Assembly: GCF_022539315.1 (NCBI RefSeq)
Contig: NC_066333.1
Span: 12,243,001-12,307,000, forward strand
Origin: Serinus canaria
Lineage: Eukaryota; Chordata; Aves; Passeriformes; Fringillidae
Direction of reading: 5' to 3'
Length of the DNA: 64,000 bases
Shown one piece after another: positions 1 to 9,977 of this stretch. The notes under the pieces are model-generated. The model was not told the origin of the DNA. It made no database searches and saw nothing but the letters and a program-made list of their open reading frames with translations. Both the position numbers and the translations under genes were made by a program. Position 1 is the stretch's first letter. Each line of letters begins with the position of its first letter.

Positions 1-78
1 GTGGACATCCCTTCACCTGGCAGAGCCCCGGGCTGTGTTTGGCTGGTGGCTCCTGCCTGGGGGCACAGGGACAGGTTT

Positions 79-151
79 TATCAGTGGGGAGGGGTTTTTA
101 TCAGTGGGGAGAGCTCTTATCAGTGGGGAGAGCTCTTATCAGTGGGGAGGG
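79..151 (+). repeat. Minisatellite, about 19-20 bp x 4
   Basis: The word TTATCAGTGGGGA occurs four times, with TCAGTGGGGA starting at 81, 101, 120 and 139 (periods 20, 19, 19). The middle copies are joined by GAGCTC. Each copy carries a TTATC (GATA on the minus strand) core. The array sits in intron 2. Confidence 0.85.
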
Positions 152-3100
152 AGAGGGAAGGATAAGCATAAGCAGGGGATCCCAGGCACAGGGAAGGGAA
201 GGTGTGGGAGGAGGGCTGCATCAGGTCTATGTACAGAGGGTGTTGCAAACGTGCCAGGGAGAGGCCCAGGGAGATCCTGGGGCCCTCTCAAAGTAGGAAA
301 GTCTGAAAAATATTTTCCTAAGCTTGTCTTTGGACAGCTGCAGCTGACTTTAAGCAATGACACCAAGCAAGCTGGAATCTGGACACGGCAGGTTTTTAAT
401 CCAAACAGATGTCTTCTAAGCCCACATCTCCTCTCACCCTCTCAGGATGCCCTTTTTGCCTTCTCCTCCCTCCACCTGCTCAAACCTGGATGTGAATAAC
501 CCCTTCCCCCCATGTCAGCCCTGTCCTTGGGCTGCCTGCTGGAAAACTTGTCCTGTGCCTGTGACCCAAACAGCCCCTCTAGGGTTAGAATACGAGTGGA
601 GAGGAGAGGATTGTGCTCCTGCCTTAGACACTGGGGTTCACGTGCTGAATCAGTGGGAATTCAACATATCCATGCCTCAAGTGTTTCCTACTCTAAAACA
701 GGCAGGAGGGTTAACCCACATTTGTAAAGCCATCCAAAGGCTGCTGCAAGGTGCCTCTGTATGGTTTCTGTTTAAAGCACTGATGTTGGAATTCCTGCAG
801 GTAGAGGGAGGGATCAGGGCAGCCCAGCTGCCAGGGGTGCTCTCTGGGCTGAGGGATTCCCTGTCCCTGATGCCAGCAGGGACAGAGCCAGGTGAGCCTG
901 GGGGCTGCTCCCAGCACAGACCACTGCCTGCTCACAGGAATCACCTTGTCCTACAGTGTAATGGAAATTGCCAAGAGTCACCTTCACTGCTGCTGCCTGT
1001 CCTTTTCCCCATTTATTTTTATCCCTCTTGGAAGTGCTCATTAGTGTTTACTACCACTTGTAAGCAGCAGCTTGAAATAACAGGGCTGACGAGCAGGATG
1101 GGGACAGTGAGTGAAGAAAACAGACGTAAAAGCAGGGACTGTTTGGCAGGAGGACTGTCCTGAAATAGTGTAGACCTTACAGCATTATAGTCTATAAATG
1201 CAGAGTTTTATCTCCTGTTCCCTTGCCAGTGCAGAATTTCTGTCTCTCAGGTTTTCATCCATGCTCTCCTTGTGCCCCAACTCACCAAGGCAGGTGGTTG
1301 GGGCAGATGCAGCACTTCTCATTTTTGGGTATATTTCTAGTGTTTATGGCTTCAAACTAAGCTGCATCCCAGGGACTGAAAAAGTACCCCAGCAAAAAGC
1401 AAAGAAGCCATACATACTATTTTCATAAAGCTTCATGGTTGTTAATTCTTTCTCTTATTCTAGAATTGCCATGTTGCAACAATTCCCTTTATCCCACACC
1501 TTCCCTTCCCTGCCTTATTCTCTTGTTTCTGTGCTCACCCCCACACGCCTCACTTCTTCCAGCCCTTTTCTCTTCACTAAATATTTGTGATCCCTTTCCT
1601 TACCACCATCAGCCCTTTGGCAGGTCAGCCCTTCCACCTCCATAGCTCCAGCTGCTTCCCAGACACGATCTCACATGCATCCTGCCCAGCCACCCTCACG
1701 CTGCAGTGCTCGTTACTCAGCCCTGAGCCCAGAAAACAAGTTCACTCAGGAAGTTTCACAGACCACACAGCACTTACATGACCTGTAGACAAATTTTTGG
1801 GAGTGCTTTCTAACAGGAGGTGACTCTCCTGTCTGGCATCCAGTGTGAGACACTACAGAAGACATCAGCAGGCAAATGCCAACCTCCTGTCTTCATCTCA
1901 GGCTGCACTGAGAGCCTGGTGCTTGAGACAGGCGAGCAGAAAGCCCCAAGTTTTATCATTGCTAAAAGCCCTGACACTCCCGCTGATGTCAGTTCTTTGA
2001 ACACTGAGCCATTTTGATGTGGTCTCAACAGAGCATACTTGTGGTCTGGATCCAGACTTTGTAATTTATGTAACTCTGATCTAGACATTAACATTTCCAT
2101 GTCCCAGCTTAATTTTTCTGTGAAAGGAGGATCATGTGCCTTTCCTATCTCTTGCTCTGGAAAAAGAGCAAGTACAGTTTCTTGCAAGCACTGAAATTCT
2201 AAAATGAAGGAACTGAATGCAGGGCCAAGGAACCAAAGGGGTTTTTTGCCTCCTTGCTGCAGAGCCATCATTCACACTGCTCCAGGAACATGCTCTGTGA
2301 GAACACAGCTGGAAGGTGAGGTGCAAGAGGAGAGGTGCACTAGAAACCTTTTCTCTTTGGGCTCAGATCTTTATCTCTCAGCTGAAACCCAAAGCAGCCA
2401 CATTAGTTAGACTTAACCAGCACTATCTTCTGTGACAAGCCATTAGATGGGAGCCCTCAGAATAAATGTTGTTTAAGCCTTAGCAGAGCAACATTTCTTT
2501 GCTGTGTTTACTGTGTCTTGTCCAACAAGGATATCTCGAGGGCTGGCTGTCTATTAGCTGGTGATTTAATGCTGTTTGCCTGTCTGTGGAGAGCAGGACA
2601 TTCCACTTAAAGGAGGTTTGCTTTTTGAAAAGAACGAGAGGTTTCTTTTCATCTGAACAGGAGCCACATCTCAGGAGCCTGTGCTTGCAACACCAGTGAG
2701 GTTCTGCATCCCACCCCTGGTGGGCCAGGCCAGAAAGCACTAACCCAGGAGTGCTTGAACTCCTCCAAAGGGCATCTGACACGGGGCTTTTTTGGGGTCC
2801 AAATGTTCCAAGTGTGTGTGGGAAGGACATTTCCCTTCAGTGGGTCCCTTTGATCTCTCTCACTTCGGGCTTCCCCTCCAGGCCAATTGTTTGCACATTG
2901 CTGTAACTACAGGAAAACAAATGTATTATACAATTTCCCAGACTGACTCACCCTGGTACTTGATGCCTCATGTAGTCTGCTTACCCTGATTGCATCATGT
3001 CAGCATGGGAAGCTTAAAGGCTGCTTTTTCTGAGTAATAATACTGCAGCTGAGCAGTAGCTAAAACCAAAAAAAATATCATGATTGCTACTATCATCAAC

Positions 3101-4439
3101 CTGCAAGGGGAGAAAACCAAGCAAGCCAAGTCCCTGTTAACTAAACCTTGTGTGAATCATGAGTTCCAGTCAGGGGCCATGCCTAAATAATGGACTATGT
3201 GAATAAAACACCCTTTTCTCCTGGAAACTTGGCCTCAGCCACTGGGACGGGCCAATCCATGCAACTGCCTGGTCCCTGGCTCCTCTGGGATGTGTTTGGT
3301 TCAGTGTGCTGTAAACAGGGAAGGGTGGGAGTTGTCCTGCACTGTGGGAAAGGGCCACTGCTCCTGGGTGGGGATGAAACCCCAGGGGATGTGTCTCCTG
3401 GTTGGAGTTCAAGCATCATCTTGCACTGCTGTAACTAATGTGGCAGGGGTTACCCTGTCAGTCCTGTTTAACTCCAGATTTCCTGGGAACAAAGCTGACC
3501 CAGCTCCCAACACCTGCCTTGAGCATTGCTGCAGCACAGCCCTTCCTGAGCCACCCCCTTTGGCTCCCAGACATCCCCTGGACACTCCCACAGGATCCCC
3601 TCTGCCTCAGCAAGTCCAGCTCTGATGTAGGGCTTTTTCCACAAACCAGAGCTTGGCTTAAAAGCAAGCACTGATTGCACCCTCAGCAGCACCAGCTGTG
3701 TATTCAGCCATGGGGTGCCCAAATCCCTCCTGCTTGAGGGAGGAAACACAGAATCCACTTCCTGCACACCCTGGGCCACTGCTCACCTGCTCTGCAGGAA
3801 CTCATGTCAGAAATTCAATTTCATGCACAGTCAGAGGGGGGTGGTGACACCCCTTAGCTCACAGAAGAAAGCAGCACCTCTTACACACTCTGGCCCACTA
3901 AGGTTGAAAGGAAAGATGAACAATAAAAGCATTGCAAAAACCCCTCCATTCCTGTTCTGTCTGGGACAAAAGCTTCTGATTTCTTGGTATGTCAAAGGGG
4001 AAAGAATCACTAAAAGCTGTGAGTCAAAAGCCCTTATGCCAACAGCTCTCCTCGGATTCATTTCTGATCACTGGGTGTTTCATGCAAACACTGTGTAAAC
4101 CAAATATCCATATTTGCACTGACAGATCTATAGTGACCAAATTCATAAGGCCTTTTGAAGCTTTGAGGATGTGATTAAAGGGTTTTTCAAGGATAGTTCT
4201 TCATTCAAAAGGATATAATTACACTTAAACAAGTTATCATGTTTGTTCACTGTAGGCACAAAAGCAGCTCTTACAGGACTTGTCTAGACACTTCCACCAC
4301 CTGTCTTTGTTCTTCTTTTAAAGTAATTTTTATAAAAGAACTGCAGCAGCATCCATTTTTTAATCTGAGTTTTAGCTCCTTTTCTGATAAGAGAAAAGTC
4401 ATTCCTTTACAGAACCTTTATTTTCTCAAATTTTAATTT

Positions 4440-4870
4440 TTCAGAAATTTGCCAGGAAACATCTCGTAAATCTGAACTAACTTCACCTATTTCAAAAGAT
4501 CAGAATCTCTCCATTTAGGATCTTTTCCATTTTCTGATATTACTTCTTCAGCTAGAGTAACCCAGCAGTGGCCTTTAAAAAAAACCCCAAGCAATGAATT
4601 GAAAAATGATTGTGACCCACAGCAGTGCAGAGGGTTATTGCCTCAGTCAGTTATCTGTAACCTCAGATGAGCAAATTTTAAAAAGCCTATTACCTATGAT
4701 AATGTAAGCACACCATTGTTCCAGCTGGCTTGCACCAACACTAAAGTTATGCATAAAAGTCAGGGAATTATGTGTGGAAAGGCTAATGAGCAGCATTGTC
4801 TGCCCAATTGCTGGATTTGCATATGCAAACAGTAATTCTGCAGATCTGGGCCTGGCAAAAGTTTTTTTGA
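4440..4870. promoter_or_regulatory. Candidate intronic enhancer with octamer palindrome
   Basis: AT-rich, non-repetitive block about 240-660 bp upstream of exon 3. At 4815-4822 it contains a perfect POU octamer ATTTGCAT, embedded in the 14-bp perfect palindrome TTTGCATATGCAAA (4816-4829). Homeodomain-like words (CTAATGAG at about 4782, CAATTG at 4805) lie nearby. Regulatory function is inference from motif content only. Confidence 0.3.
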
Positions 4871-5106
4871 AGCTGCATCAGGAGCTCAAGGTTAACAGCA
4901 AAGTAACCCCAAACCAGCTCAGCTCTGCTTCAACCCAACCTCCCTTTCTTGGAGAGAAGTTTCACCTGAGGGGGATTGGAGGGGAACACAAACCAGCCCA
5001 GCTCTGCCTGTCGCTGAAATCCCAACCCCAGGCACTGCCTAAAGGGTGTTTGTGGAGACTCCAGTGGCAATCCTGGCTCACTGGGAGTTCTGCCCCTTTC
5101 TTTCAG

Positions 5107-5255
5107 GGATTCAGATTTGTTCCTGCTGGACTCCAGGACGATCTGGGCTGCAGAGGAAGGGTGGCTGGTGTTCGACATCACCGCCACCAGCAACCACTGG
5201 GTGGTGAATCCCCAGCACAACCTGGGCCTGCAGCTCTCTGTGGAAGGCATTGATG
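5107..5255 (+). CDS. BMP7: BMP7 exon 3 (propeptide)
   Basis: 149-bp internal coding exon with acceptor AG at 5105-5106 after a CT-rich tract and donor GTGAGT from 5256. The first G completes an arginine codon from exon 2, and the last G starts a glycine codon finished in exon 4 (phase 1 end). It encodes [11 protein letters not shown], then [20 protein letters not shown], then [19 protein letters not shown], the part of the BMP7 prodomain just before the linker to the mature ligand, roughly human residues 205-254. The prodomain assists folding and dimer secretion and stays loosely bound to the ligand (family knowledge). The length equals that of the mammalian exon. No frameshift or stop. Confidence 0.97.
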
Positions 5256-5903
5256 GTGAGTGTCACAGCCCAGCAGAAATCAGGGACTCTGTTTTTTCCT
5301 GATTCACAGCCAGGGGAGGCACTAAATATCATAGCCTGTAAGTACAGCAGGATTTTGGTGCAATACTTTATGCCCGGGCAATCCTTAAGGGTTTAAGTTA
5401 AGTAAAATATCAAAGTAAATCAACCCCCAAGCTTCCTTTGTATCTGCTGTTACATGATCTGTAATCATGAAGCAAATACAGTCTATTTTTTAAAAAAACC
5501 ATACAAAATAAATGAACTGAGAGGCCTTTTCCCACTGTCCCTGGCCAGGTAGCCTTGCAGGGCTTCTCCAGGACAGTGTCAGCTGTCCTTTGGCATGTTT
5601 GACTTGTGGCTGACAAGGCACAGCTCTGGCCTTAGCAAAAGGATCACAAAACCATCACTTGGATTTAGCAACAGCACTCAGTAGCTTGGGACAGAATAAT
5701 CCTGGATGTCACCTCTGCATTGCACAGCAGCACCCAGACATCCCTCGACAGCAACAAGGAGAAACATTAAATTTCCCACTGCCACCCTCTCCTCGTCTTA
5801 TTTGTAAATAATGGATTTAATTCTACAGAGAAACCTACTAGTCTTTTACCAAAAATCAAATTATTCTAGAGCCCAAGATGAAGCATGATGATGAAATCAT
5901 GAT

Positions 5904-5923
5904 GATTATCATGGATGATAATC
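5904..5923. repeat. Inverted repeat, 9-bp arms with GATA cores
   Basis: Arms GATTATCAT (5904-5912) and ATGATAATC (5915-5923) are perfect reverse complements around GG. The flank from 5886 is an ATGATG-rich degenerate trinucleotide repeat, so the palindrome may simply have arisen from it. Each arm contains a GATAA word. Confidence 0.7.
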
Positions 5924-6372
5924 AAAGTTTTGTACAAAGTTGTCAGGTATGGTGGTGGAAAGATGCAACAATAAGCAAAATGCCTCTAAACATTTGTTTC
6001 TCTCAGCTGAGCTATATCTGGAACTCTGTCAGCATTTCATACAAGGCATTTTTATTTTAAGCTAATAACCTTCCAGTGGGAATTTAGTGTTCCTATGGGC
6101 TGAGTTTTATGGCTCCTTTTATAGGATCACTTCAAATTATAGGTTGGTGAACTTGAAGAAACCCCTCTAAAGAATGCAGGAAAAGCTAATGCTGGGCGGA
6201 TTTGGGGTAAAACAATTGTGTGCAGGACTAGTTAATGTAACTTCTGCACACAGGTACAAGATGAAGTTAGCTGTGCTGAGCTGCTCCTGTCAGAAGCAGC
6301 TTTGCCCGTTAAGCCCAGGTCTTTGGAGGGGGGATGGCATTCCCAGGAGTTCTCCTGGCATGCCCTGAGTTA

Positions 6373-6428
6373 TCCTGGCTGCTGCCAGGACAAAACCAGG
6401 ATAAAACCAGGATAAAACCAGGACAAAC
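6373..6428 (+). repeat. Hairpin plus 11-bp x 4 tandem repeat before exon 4
   Basis: TCCTGGC (6373-6379) and GCCAGGA (6384-6390) form a perfect 7-bp stem with loop TGCT. From 6385 the unit CCAGGAYAAAA repeats four times (starts 6385, 6396, 6407, 6418). The array ends 26 nt before exon 4 and occupies the zone where the branch point is expected. Confidence 0.85.
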
Positions 6429-6454
6429 CCCTCACCAGTCTGTGGTGCTTGCAG

Positions 6455-6652
6455 GACAAAGCATCAACCCCAAGCTGGCGGGGCTGATCGGGAGGCAGGG
6501 CCCCCAGAACAAGCAGCCCTTCACCGTGGCCTTCTTCAAGGCCACCGAGGTGCACCTGCGCAGCATCCGCTCCACGGGGGGCAAGCAGAGGAGCCAGAAC
6601 AGATCCAAAACACCAAAGAACCAGGAGGCATTCCGGGTCTCCAACATTGCAG
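6455..6652 (+). CDS. BMP7: BMP7 exon 4 (prodomain end, cleavage site, mature N-terminus)
   Basis: 198-bp exon, acceptor GCAG at 6451-6454, donor GTACAG from 6653. It starts with the GA that completes the split glycine codon and ends with the G of a glutamate codon. It encodes QSINPKLAGLIGRQG, then a prodomain end rich in FFKATEVH, then the proprotein convertase site RSIR (codons 6559-6570). The mature ligand begins with STGGKQRSQNRSKTPKNQE from 6571. The basic stretch is the heparin-binding N-terminal arm known in BMP7. NRS is a possible N-glycosylation site. The length matches the mammalian exon. Cutting at RSIR gives a 139-residue mature chain, as in mammals. Confidence 0.97.
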
Positions 6653-7880
6653 GTACAGCAGGGCTGCCTGGGGCCACCATTCTGGCTCTGGGATGGGGAG
6701 GGAATGGTTTCACCCACGTTATCTGTTTGCTGTCCCTTTGGTCCACACTGCTGGTTTGAAACGGTGTGGGGTTAGGGCTGTTCCACCCCTAAAATGTCAG
6801 GGAAAAGAGGGTTTGTTTGAAGCCATGTTAGATTGAGGGATTTCTTAATTCAAATTTTAAAAATACCCCAAGCACCTAACCAGATAAACTCCTCTTCTCC
6901 CATAGGAAATAAATTCTCATTTTGAAATGGAAGATAATGACATTAAAACAATCAGTAATAAGTGATCAGTGTATCCAAATCCAAATGCTGCTCATTTTCA
7001 GGGCTCGTGATTTTAAGTTTAGCCCCTAAAAAGCAGAGCACTCCCAAAATTCTTGCACAGAAGAGGAAAACCCATTCATTCTCTGGGTAACCATGGCTAT
7101 TCTGGGGGGAGCTGTGCTTCCTAATTTGGAAGAAAACTCCATCAGGCATTTGAAATAGAAATGTGGCTTAATTATGTGATACTTCAGAGGAACAGGCCCT
7201 TGATGAGGATCCCAGCAGGAGCCACAGCTCAGGGCTGGCTCTGCTGAGGCAGCAGCAAATTCCAGCTGCTTCTGGGAGTGCCTCACTGAGTGGAAGGAAA
7301 GGTTGTGAGGAGCAGAAGGTAAAGGAAGACAGAGCTTCCAATCACATTTTTATAGAATCATTAAGGCTGGAAAAGACCTCCAAGATCATCAAGTCCAACC
7401 TTTGACCAACTCCCACCTTGACAACCAGCCCAGAGCACTGAGTGCCACGTCCAGTGCCCCCAGAGAGGGGCACTCCACTGCCTTCCTGGCAGCTCCTTCC
7501 AGTGCCTGACCACCCTGGCAGTGATGAAATTCATCCTTTCTGCTTGGGCCTTCAGCTCAGGATGGACAAATCTTTAAAACTGCACTGATTCTCTTTCTAT
7601 GTATAGGCAATAATCAGAGTGATCTGTGTGTTGCTATTAGGGGGTCAGAGGAAGTCCAGGAGGAAAAGAAATTAAGATAAAAACCCCTACTTTCCCAGGC
7701 CAGTTGGCTTTGCCCTAAAACGCCAGAAATGCATTTCATATGTGTTGAACCCAGCCATTATTACATGACTAAAACACCTAAAAAACCAGCTGTAAGTGCA
7801 CCAGGGGAGCAGCAATGCCTCACTCCCTGCTGGGGGAGCTGGGGCAGCCCAAGCTCATGGCCACCATTGTCCCCTCACAG
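6653..7880 (+). other. BMP7: BMP7 intron 4
   Basis: 1,228-bp intron with a GTACAG donor and a CCCCTCACAG acceptor. It contains one truncated CR1 LINE in antisense orientation (about 7351-7570). The remainder is unremarkable. Confidence 0.9.
7351..7570 (-). mobile_element. CR1 LINE fragment, 5'-truncated
   Basis: It begins ATAGAATCATTAAGGCTGG and continues with AAGACCTCCAAGATCATCAA and GTCCAACC. This is the reverse complement of the typical avian CR1 3' end, so the element lies on the minus strand with its 3' terminus near 7351. The CR1-like text AGCACTGAGTGCCACGTCCA and the run through CCTTCCAGTGCCTGACCACC follows, fading out near 7570. The truncation at the far (5') side is usual for CR1. 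It sits inside BMP7 intron 4. Confidence 0.85.
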
Positions 7881-7957
7881 AGAACAGCAGCAGTGACCAG
7901 AGACAGGCCTGCAAGAAACACGAGCTCTACGTCAGCTTCAGGGACCTGGGGTGGCAG
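7881..7957 (+). CDS. BMP7: BMP7 exon 5 (start of cystine-knot domain)
   Basis: 77-bp exon, acceptor CTCACAG at 7874-7880, donor GTAAGG from 7958. The leading AG completes the glutamate codon begun in exon 4. It reads [20 protein letters not shown] followed by RDLGWQ and ends in phase 0. It carries the first of the seven conserved cysteines of the TGF-beta fold (QAC), the first finger strand HELYVSF, and an NSS glycosylation sequon. In family structures the WQ/DW junction with exon 6 forms part of the wrist epitope for the type I receptor. No deviation from the family is seen. Confidence 0.97.
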
Positions 7958-8594
7958 GTAAGGGCTGGGGGGGCAGGCTGGGACTGGGCTGTCCTGGCAC
8001 ATCATTTATCAGCTGCAGCAGAGAGATCCACCCACCAACAGAGTTTTTATTTTAAATCCTGAAGGGGAAAAATATGGTTTACAGCCTTTAGCATGCTGAA
8101 GTGTTTCTGCTAAGTTGGGTATACAAATATTTAGTGGGAGACTGGCTGGAAGCTCAGCACAGTCAGGTCCTTTGGAGGGGCTGTGGCCCTGCAGGTCCTC
8201 TGGCAGTGCTGAAGGCATGGCTCTCCATTTTCATCTACATGGTTTTTAGACCTGGTTAAAGCTATTTTCCTTTCTGCAAGCTTCTGTCTGCATTGTGTTG
8301 CTGGGTGAAGTGATCCTCGTGGACAGGCAGGACTCTGCTGAACGGATAAAGAACTGAACCCAGATGTTCAGCTGCTCTGTGGGCACGTTGGCAGTGTGGG
8401 CTGTGTCCCTGCAGGAAGAGCAGGCACTTAGAGGCCTCTAAGAGAGCTTTAGAAAGGCCAGGGGGGCAGATTTTTATTTATTTTGCAGGCCACTGTAATG
8501 GTGTGTGTGAATGTTTATATTTCTGTGCTGGTTGGCTTTTTGTCTGACTGCATTTCTGTCCCTCTCCACAATCCAATGGTTCAATCTCCTCAAG
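7958..8594 (+). other. BMP7: BMP7 intron 5
   Basis: 637-bp intron, GTAAGG donor, acceptor CTCCTCAAG at 8586-8594 with a modest pyrimidine tract. No repeat or other feature recognised. Confidence 0.9.
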
Positions 8595-8705
8595 GACTGG
8601 ATCATCGCTCCCGAGGGCTACGCTGCCTATTACTGTGAAGGAGAATGTGCTTTCCCCCTGAACTCCTACATGAATGCTACAAACCATGCCATTGTACAGA
8701 CACTG
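8595..8705 (+). CDS. BMP7: BMP7 exon 6 (cystine-knot core)
   Basis: 111-bp exon of 37 whole codons, flanked by AAG at 8592-8594 and GTAGGT from 8706. It encodes [20 protein letters not shown], then [24 protein letters not shown] gives two cysteines of the knot. The NAT sequon is the conserved glycosylation site on the ligand, and the [10 protein letters not shown] stretch is the start of the long heel helix. SYMNATNH with EGECAFPL is the BMP7 version, whereas BMP5 and BMP6 have NAHMNATNH with DGECSFPL, which supports the paralogue call. Confidence 0.97.
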
Positions 8706-9216
8706 GTAGGTGCTCCCTGCCTCCTAGCACAGGCTTGCATCTGACAGCTGCTGCTCAGAAATAGATTCATGCACAGCAGGGTCTCTGAGCTAGCAGGGGC
8801 AGGAGGATCTGCCTGAGCTCTCAGGGTGCCTGCAGCACCTGGCCCCACGTCTGGCCTGACTTAGGACCTGGCCAGAAATGACCCTGCCTTTGCTGCAGGC
8901 TGTGCCAGGCTCTCTCTGGGTGTAAAGGGCCCTGTGATAGACACCAAAGGGGGTTTGGTCCCACTGCATGGGAAGGGAGGAGCAAGACACAAGACCCACT
9001 GTCAGCACCTCTTGGGGGAAACTCTGCAAGGATCCTCTCCGTGCTGCCACCAAAAGTGGACTTGGGGTCAGGCAGAGAGTCAGTGAACCCCAAATTTACA
9101 CAGCTCTGCTACTGTCTGAGTGAGGGTAGGGGACAGACAGAAGGTTGCCAGGAAAGGACACGGGGGGAGGAGAGGGGAGAAGTAAATCTTAACATTGCTC
9201 TATTTGCATTGCCCAG
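8706..9216 (+). other. BMP7: BMP7 intron 6
   Basis: 511-bp intron between GTAGGT and TTGCCCAG. No repeat or secondary gene seen. Confidence 0.9.
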
Positions 9217-9366
9217 GTTCACTTTATAAACCCAGAGACTGTGCCGAAGCCCTGCTGTGCTCCTACACAACTCAACGCCATCTCAGTGCTCTATTTTGAT
9301 GACAGCTCCAATGTTATCTTAAAAAAATACAGGAACATGGTGGTACGAGCATGTGGCTGCCACTAG
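9217..9366 (+). CDS. BMP7: BMP7 exon 7, coding part (C-terminus and stop)
   Basis: Coding part of the terminal exon: 49 codons plus TAG at 9364-9366, after acceptor GCCCAG at 9211-9216. It encodes [34 protein letters not shown], then [15 protein letters not shown]. The CC pair includes the cysteine that joins the two subunits in the dimer; CGC closes the knot. With exons 5 and 6 the seven expected cysteines are all present. The sequence looks fully functional. The A7 run in LKKY is normal coding sequence for this family, not a frameshift. Confidence 0.98.
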   Translation, partial: VHFINPETVPKPCCAPTQLNAISVLYFDDSSNVILKKYRNMVVRACGCH

Positions 9367-9786
9367 GTTTGTAGGACGGAGGAAGAAAAAGAAATTATAT
9401 GTAAAGAGTGGGTTTGTGTGGCTGTGTGGGGTTGGGGGAAAGGTTGGTGCTCCAGCCATGGGTTTAAAAAAGTCCCAAACCATTTTAGGACCAGGCCTCT
9501 GAAAGTTCAGACAATGGAACAGTTTCTGGATCTGAAGAGGCATTTGAACACATTTTGTTTTAGTTTATTACAGACAATGAGCTTGTAAACTGAAACAAGC
9601 CAGAGAAACCGTTTAAAACCAAATCTGCTTACAAAATTGGCTCCTACAGTACATACTTCTGCAAAAGATTCTTTCTGGAGATTGCAAACTCACCAGTGTT
9701 GATTGTGAGTAAAACAGTAATAATCTGTCCAAGGTGAGACTGTGCTGTGACTAATAAGTGTGTGTAGTTCCTGTAACACGGTTTGC

Positions 9787-9792
9787 AATAAA
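9787..9792 (+). terminator. BMP7: Proximal polyadenylation signal AATAAA
   Basis: Canonical hexamer 421 bp after the stop codon, in a GCAATAAAATAAG context, with a weakly U-rich stretch about 40 nt downstream. Confidence 0.45.
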
Positions 9793-9971
9793 ATAAGTGA
9801 ACAAAATATACCTGGAGTGAACAGGTATTTTGTTAGAGAATTATTGCTTCCATCCCTCTGCTCCAATTTCAAAGGCAAAACCAAGGATGAATTACATGCA
9901 ACTTCCAGTTTTAAACTACAGTAGCTGTGGATTGACACAAAGTCAAAGGACAGATTAGGCTAAGGAAAAAA

Positions 9972-9977
9972 AATAAA
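9972..9977 (+). terminator. BMP7: Alternative polyadenylation signal AATAAA
   Basis: Canonical hexamer following an A-run, about 606 bp after the stop codon. The downstream sequence is not clearly GU-rich, so it is the weakest of the three. Confidence 0.25.

Larger units (their letters stand above)
1..5106 (+). other. BMP7: BMP7 intron 2, 3' part
   Basis: No codons resembling BMP7 exon 2 (the propeptide segment before the exon 3 sequence) appear here, so the whole stretch is read as intron. It ends in a good polypyrimidine tract and AG at 5105-5106. It contains a short tandem repeat near the left edge and an AT-rich block at about 4440-4870 with an octamer palindrome. A pyrimidine-rich stretch lies at about 1440-1680. 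I see no transposable element that I can name and no other gene; the open frames here lack domain similarity. Confidence 0.8.
5256..6454 (+). other. BMP7: BMP7 intron 3
   Basis: 1,199-bp intron, GTGAGT donor to GCAG acceptor. It holds a GATA/ATG-rich palindrome at 5904-5923 and, directly before the acceptor, a perfect short hairpin plus an 11-bp tandem repeat (6373-6428). The polypyrimidine tract before exon 4 is weak because of that repeat and the following purine-interrupted sequence. Confidence 0.9.

Noticed and set aside
9318..9329. Possible frameshift at the A-run near the end of BMP7
   Set aside because: The frame continues correctly through LKKYRN to the expected CGCH end; the run is ordinary coding sequence.
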